Notes under the pieces: generated by a model | The model's input: only the letters and a program-made list of their open reading frames with translations | Told to the model about the DNA's origin: nothing | Databases searched by the model: none | NCBI GenBank assembly: GCA_937899715.1 | Contig: CALCNX010000009.1 | Coordinates: 1-6,406, forward strand | Reading direction: 5' to 3' | DNA: 6,406 nucleotides | Source: an uncultured bacterium | GTDB lineage: Bacteria; Bacteroidota; Ignavibacteria; Kapaibacteriales; UBA4661 | Translations under genes and position numbers: made by a program | Shown: one piece after another, positions 6,170-6,406 of the stretch | Numbering within the stretch: the stretch's first letter is position 1 | How the letters are laid out: each line of letters starts with the position of its first letter

Positions 6170-6265
6170 CTATGTGAAGCCGCATTCTGCACACAATACG
6201 AGGACTAGCATCCAACAAAATAGTGAAAATTCTGTAAGGAATGTAAATATTTTCTTGCCACTCAT
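6170..6265 (-). CDS. Possible 31-aa hydrophobic peptide upstream of the lipoprotein gene
   Basis: A short reading frame on the minus strand: an MSGKK basic start, then a continuous hydrophobic segment (FSLFCWMLVLVLC, about residues 14-26), ending AECGFT before a TAG stop. This is the shape of a single-pass small membrane peptide, or of a signal-peptide remnant. A weak purine-rich GAGATGAGATT precedes the ATG. It occupies much of the AT-rich gap (6132-6327) between the partial gene at the right edge and the lipoprotein gene, ending 38 bases before the latter. At this length a chance frame is quite possible. I include it because it would otherwise be missed, and I claim no function. Confidence 0.25.
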   Translation of the reverse strand: MSGKKIFTFLTEFSLFCWMLVLVLCAECGFT

Positions 6266-6327
6266 AATCTCATCTCATAGCCGTTTCAGCAGTTTTCCTA
6301 TAAATACATCTACAATTTGTAAAGCAC

Positions 6328-6406
6328 CTACCCTTTCGCAAACTTCTCCTTCAACTGCGCTAGTTGGTCGTCCATCGAAGCCGGAGTGCTACGTTCCGAA
6401 GCGGAT
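6328..6406 (-). CDS. C-terminal end of a gene running off the right edge (possibly PspA/IM30-like)
   Basis: An open frame enters from the right edge and ends at a TAG stop (6330-6328), giving the last 25 residues of a protein: a Ser/Pro-containing linker followed by SMDDQLAQLKEKFAKG. The G/C-rich codons match the main body of the window. A flexible linker followed by a short amphipathic helix of the form DDxLAxLKxK is what I recall at the ends of many PspA/IM30-family membrane-stress proteins, but 25 residues are far too few to be sure. It lies upstream of the lipoprotein gene on the same strand, separated by about 200 bases, so a shared transcript is uncertain. Confidence 0.55.
   Translation of the reverse strand, partial: SASERSTPASMDDQLAQLKEKFAKG

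Overview
The window is compact bacterial chromosome with ordinary gene density and no sign of mobile DNA, CRISPR, tRNA or rRNA. Most start codons lack a clear Shine-Dalgarno sequence. One gene encodes a Ser/Thr-rich lipoprotein with a YWPLxxGNTWEY opening, which I associate with Bacteroidota-like genomes. Together these suggest the Bacteroidota/Chlorobi/Ignavibacteria side of the tree. This is a weak inference from style, not from a marker gene.

Left half (76-3316, + strand): five closely packed genes that look like one operon. They encode an FMN nitroreductase-family protein, a four-helix membrane protein translationally coupled to it (ATGA overlap), a type III polyketide synthase with an intact Cys-His-Asn triad, an isoprenylcysteine carboxyl methyltransferase (ICMT)/YpbQ-type membrane methyltransferase, and a 97-residue membrane protein. 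The synthase plus ICMT pair matches the bpsA-bpsB arrangement of Bacillus, where the synthase makes alkylpyrones and the membrane enzyme O-methylates them. Three of the five proteins are membrane proteins, so a lipid-like polyketide made at the membrane is the most economical reading. The nitroreductase and the two small membrane proteins are candidate accessory parts, by position only.

Right half (3258-6406, - strand): a Nudix hydrolase and dUTPase (dut) lie 13 bases apart and form a nucleotide-pool sanitation pair. Upstream of them is a secreted alpha/beta hydrolase whose nucleophile serine is replaced by glycine (GEGAGGHLA instead of GxSAGGHLA) while the rest of the family pattern is kept. 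Next come an AT-rich lipoprotein gene with its own intrinsic terminator, a possible 31-residue hydrophobic peptide, and the last 25 codons of a gene running off the right edge, perhaps PspA/IM30-like.

The two halves meet tail to tail, with the last + strand gene and the Nudix gene overlapping by 59 bases. The points most worth following are the serine-to-glycine change in the hydrolase and the small polyketide operon with its uncharacterised membrane partners.
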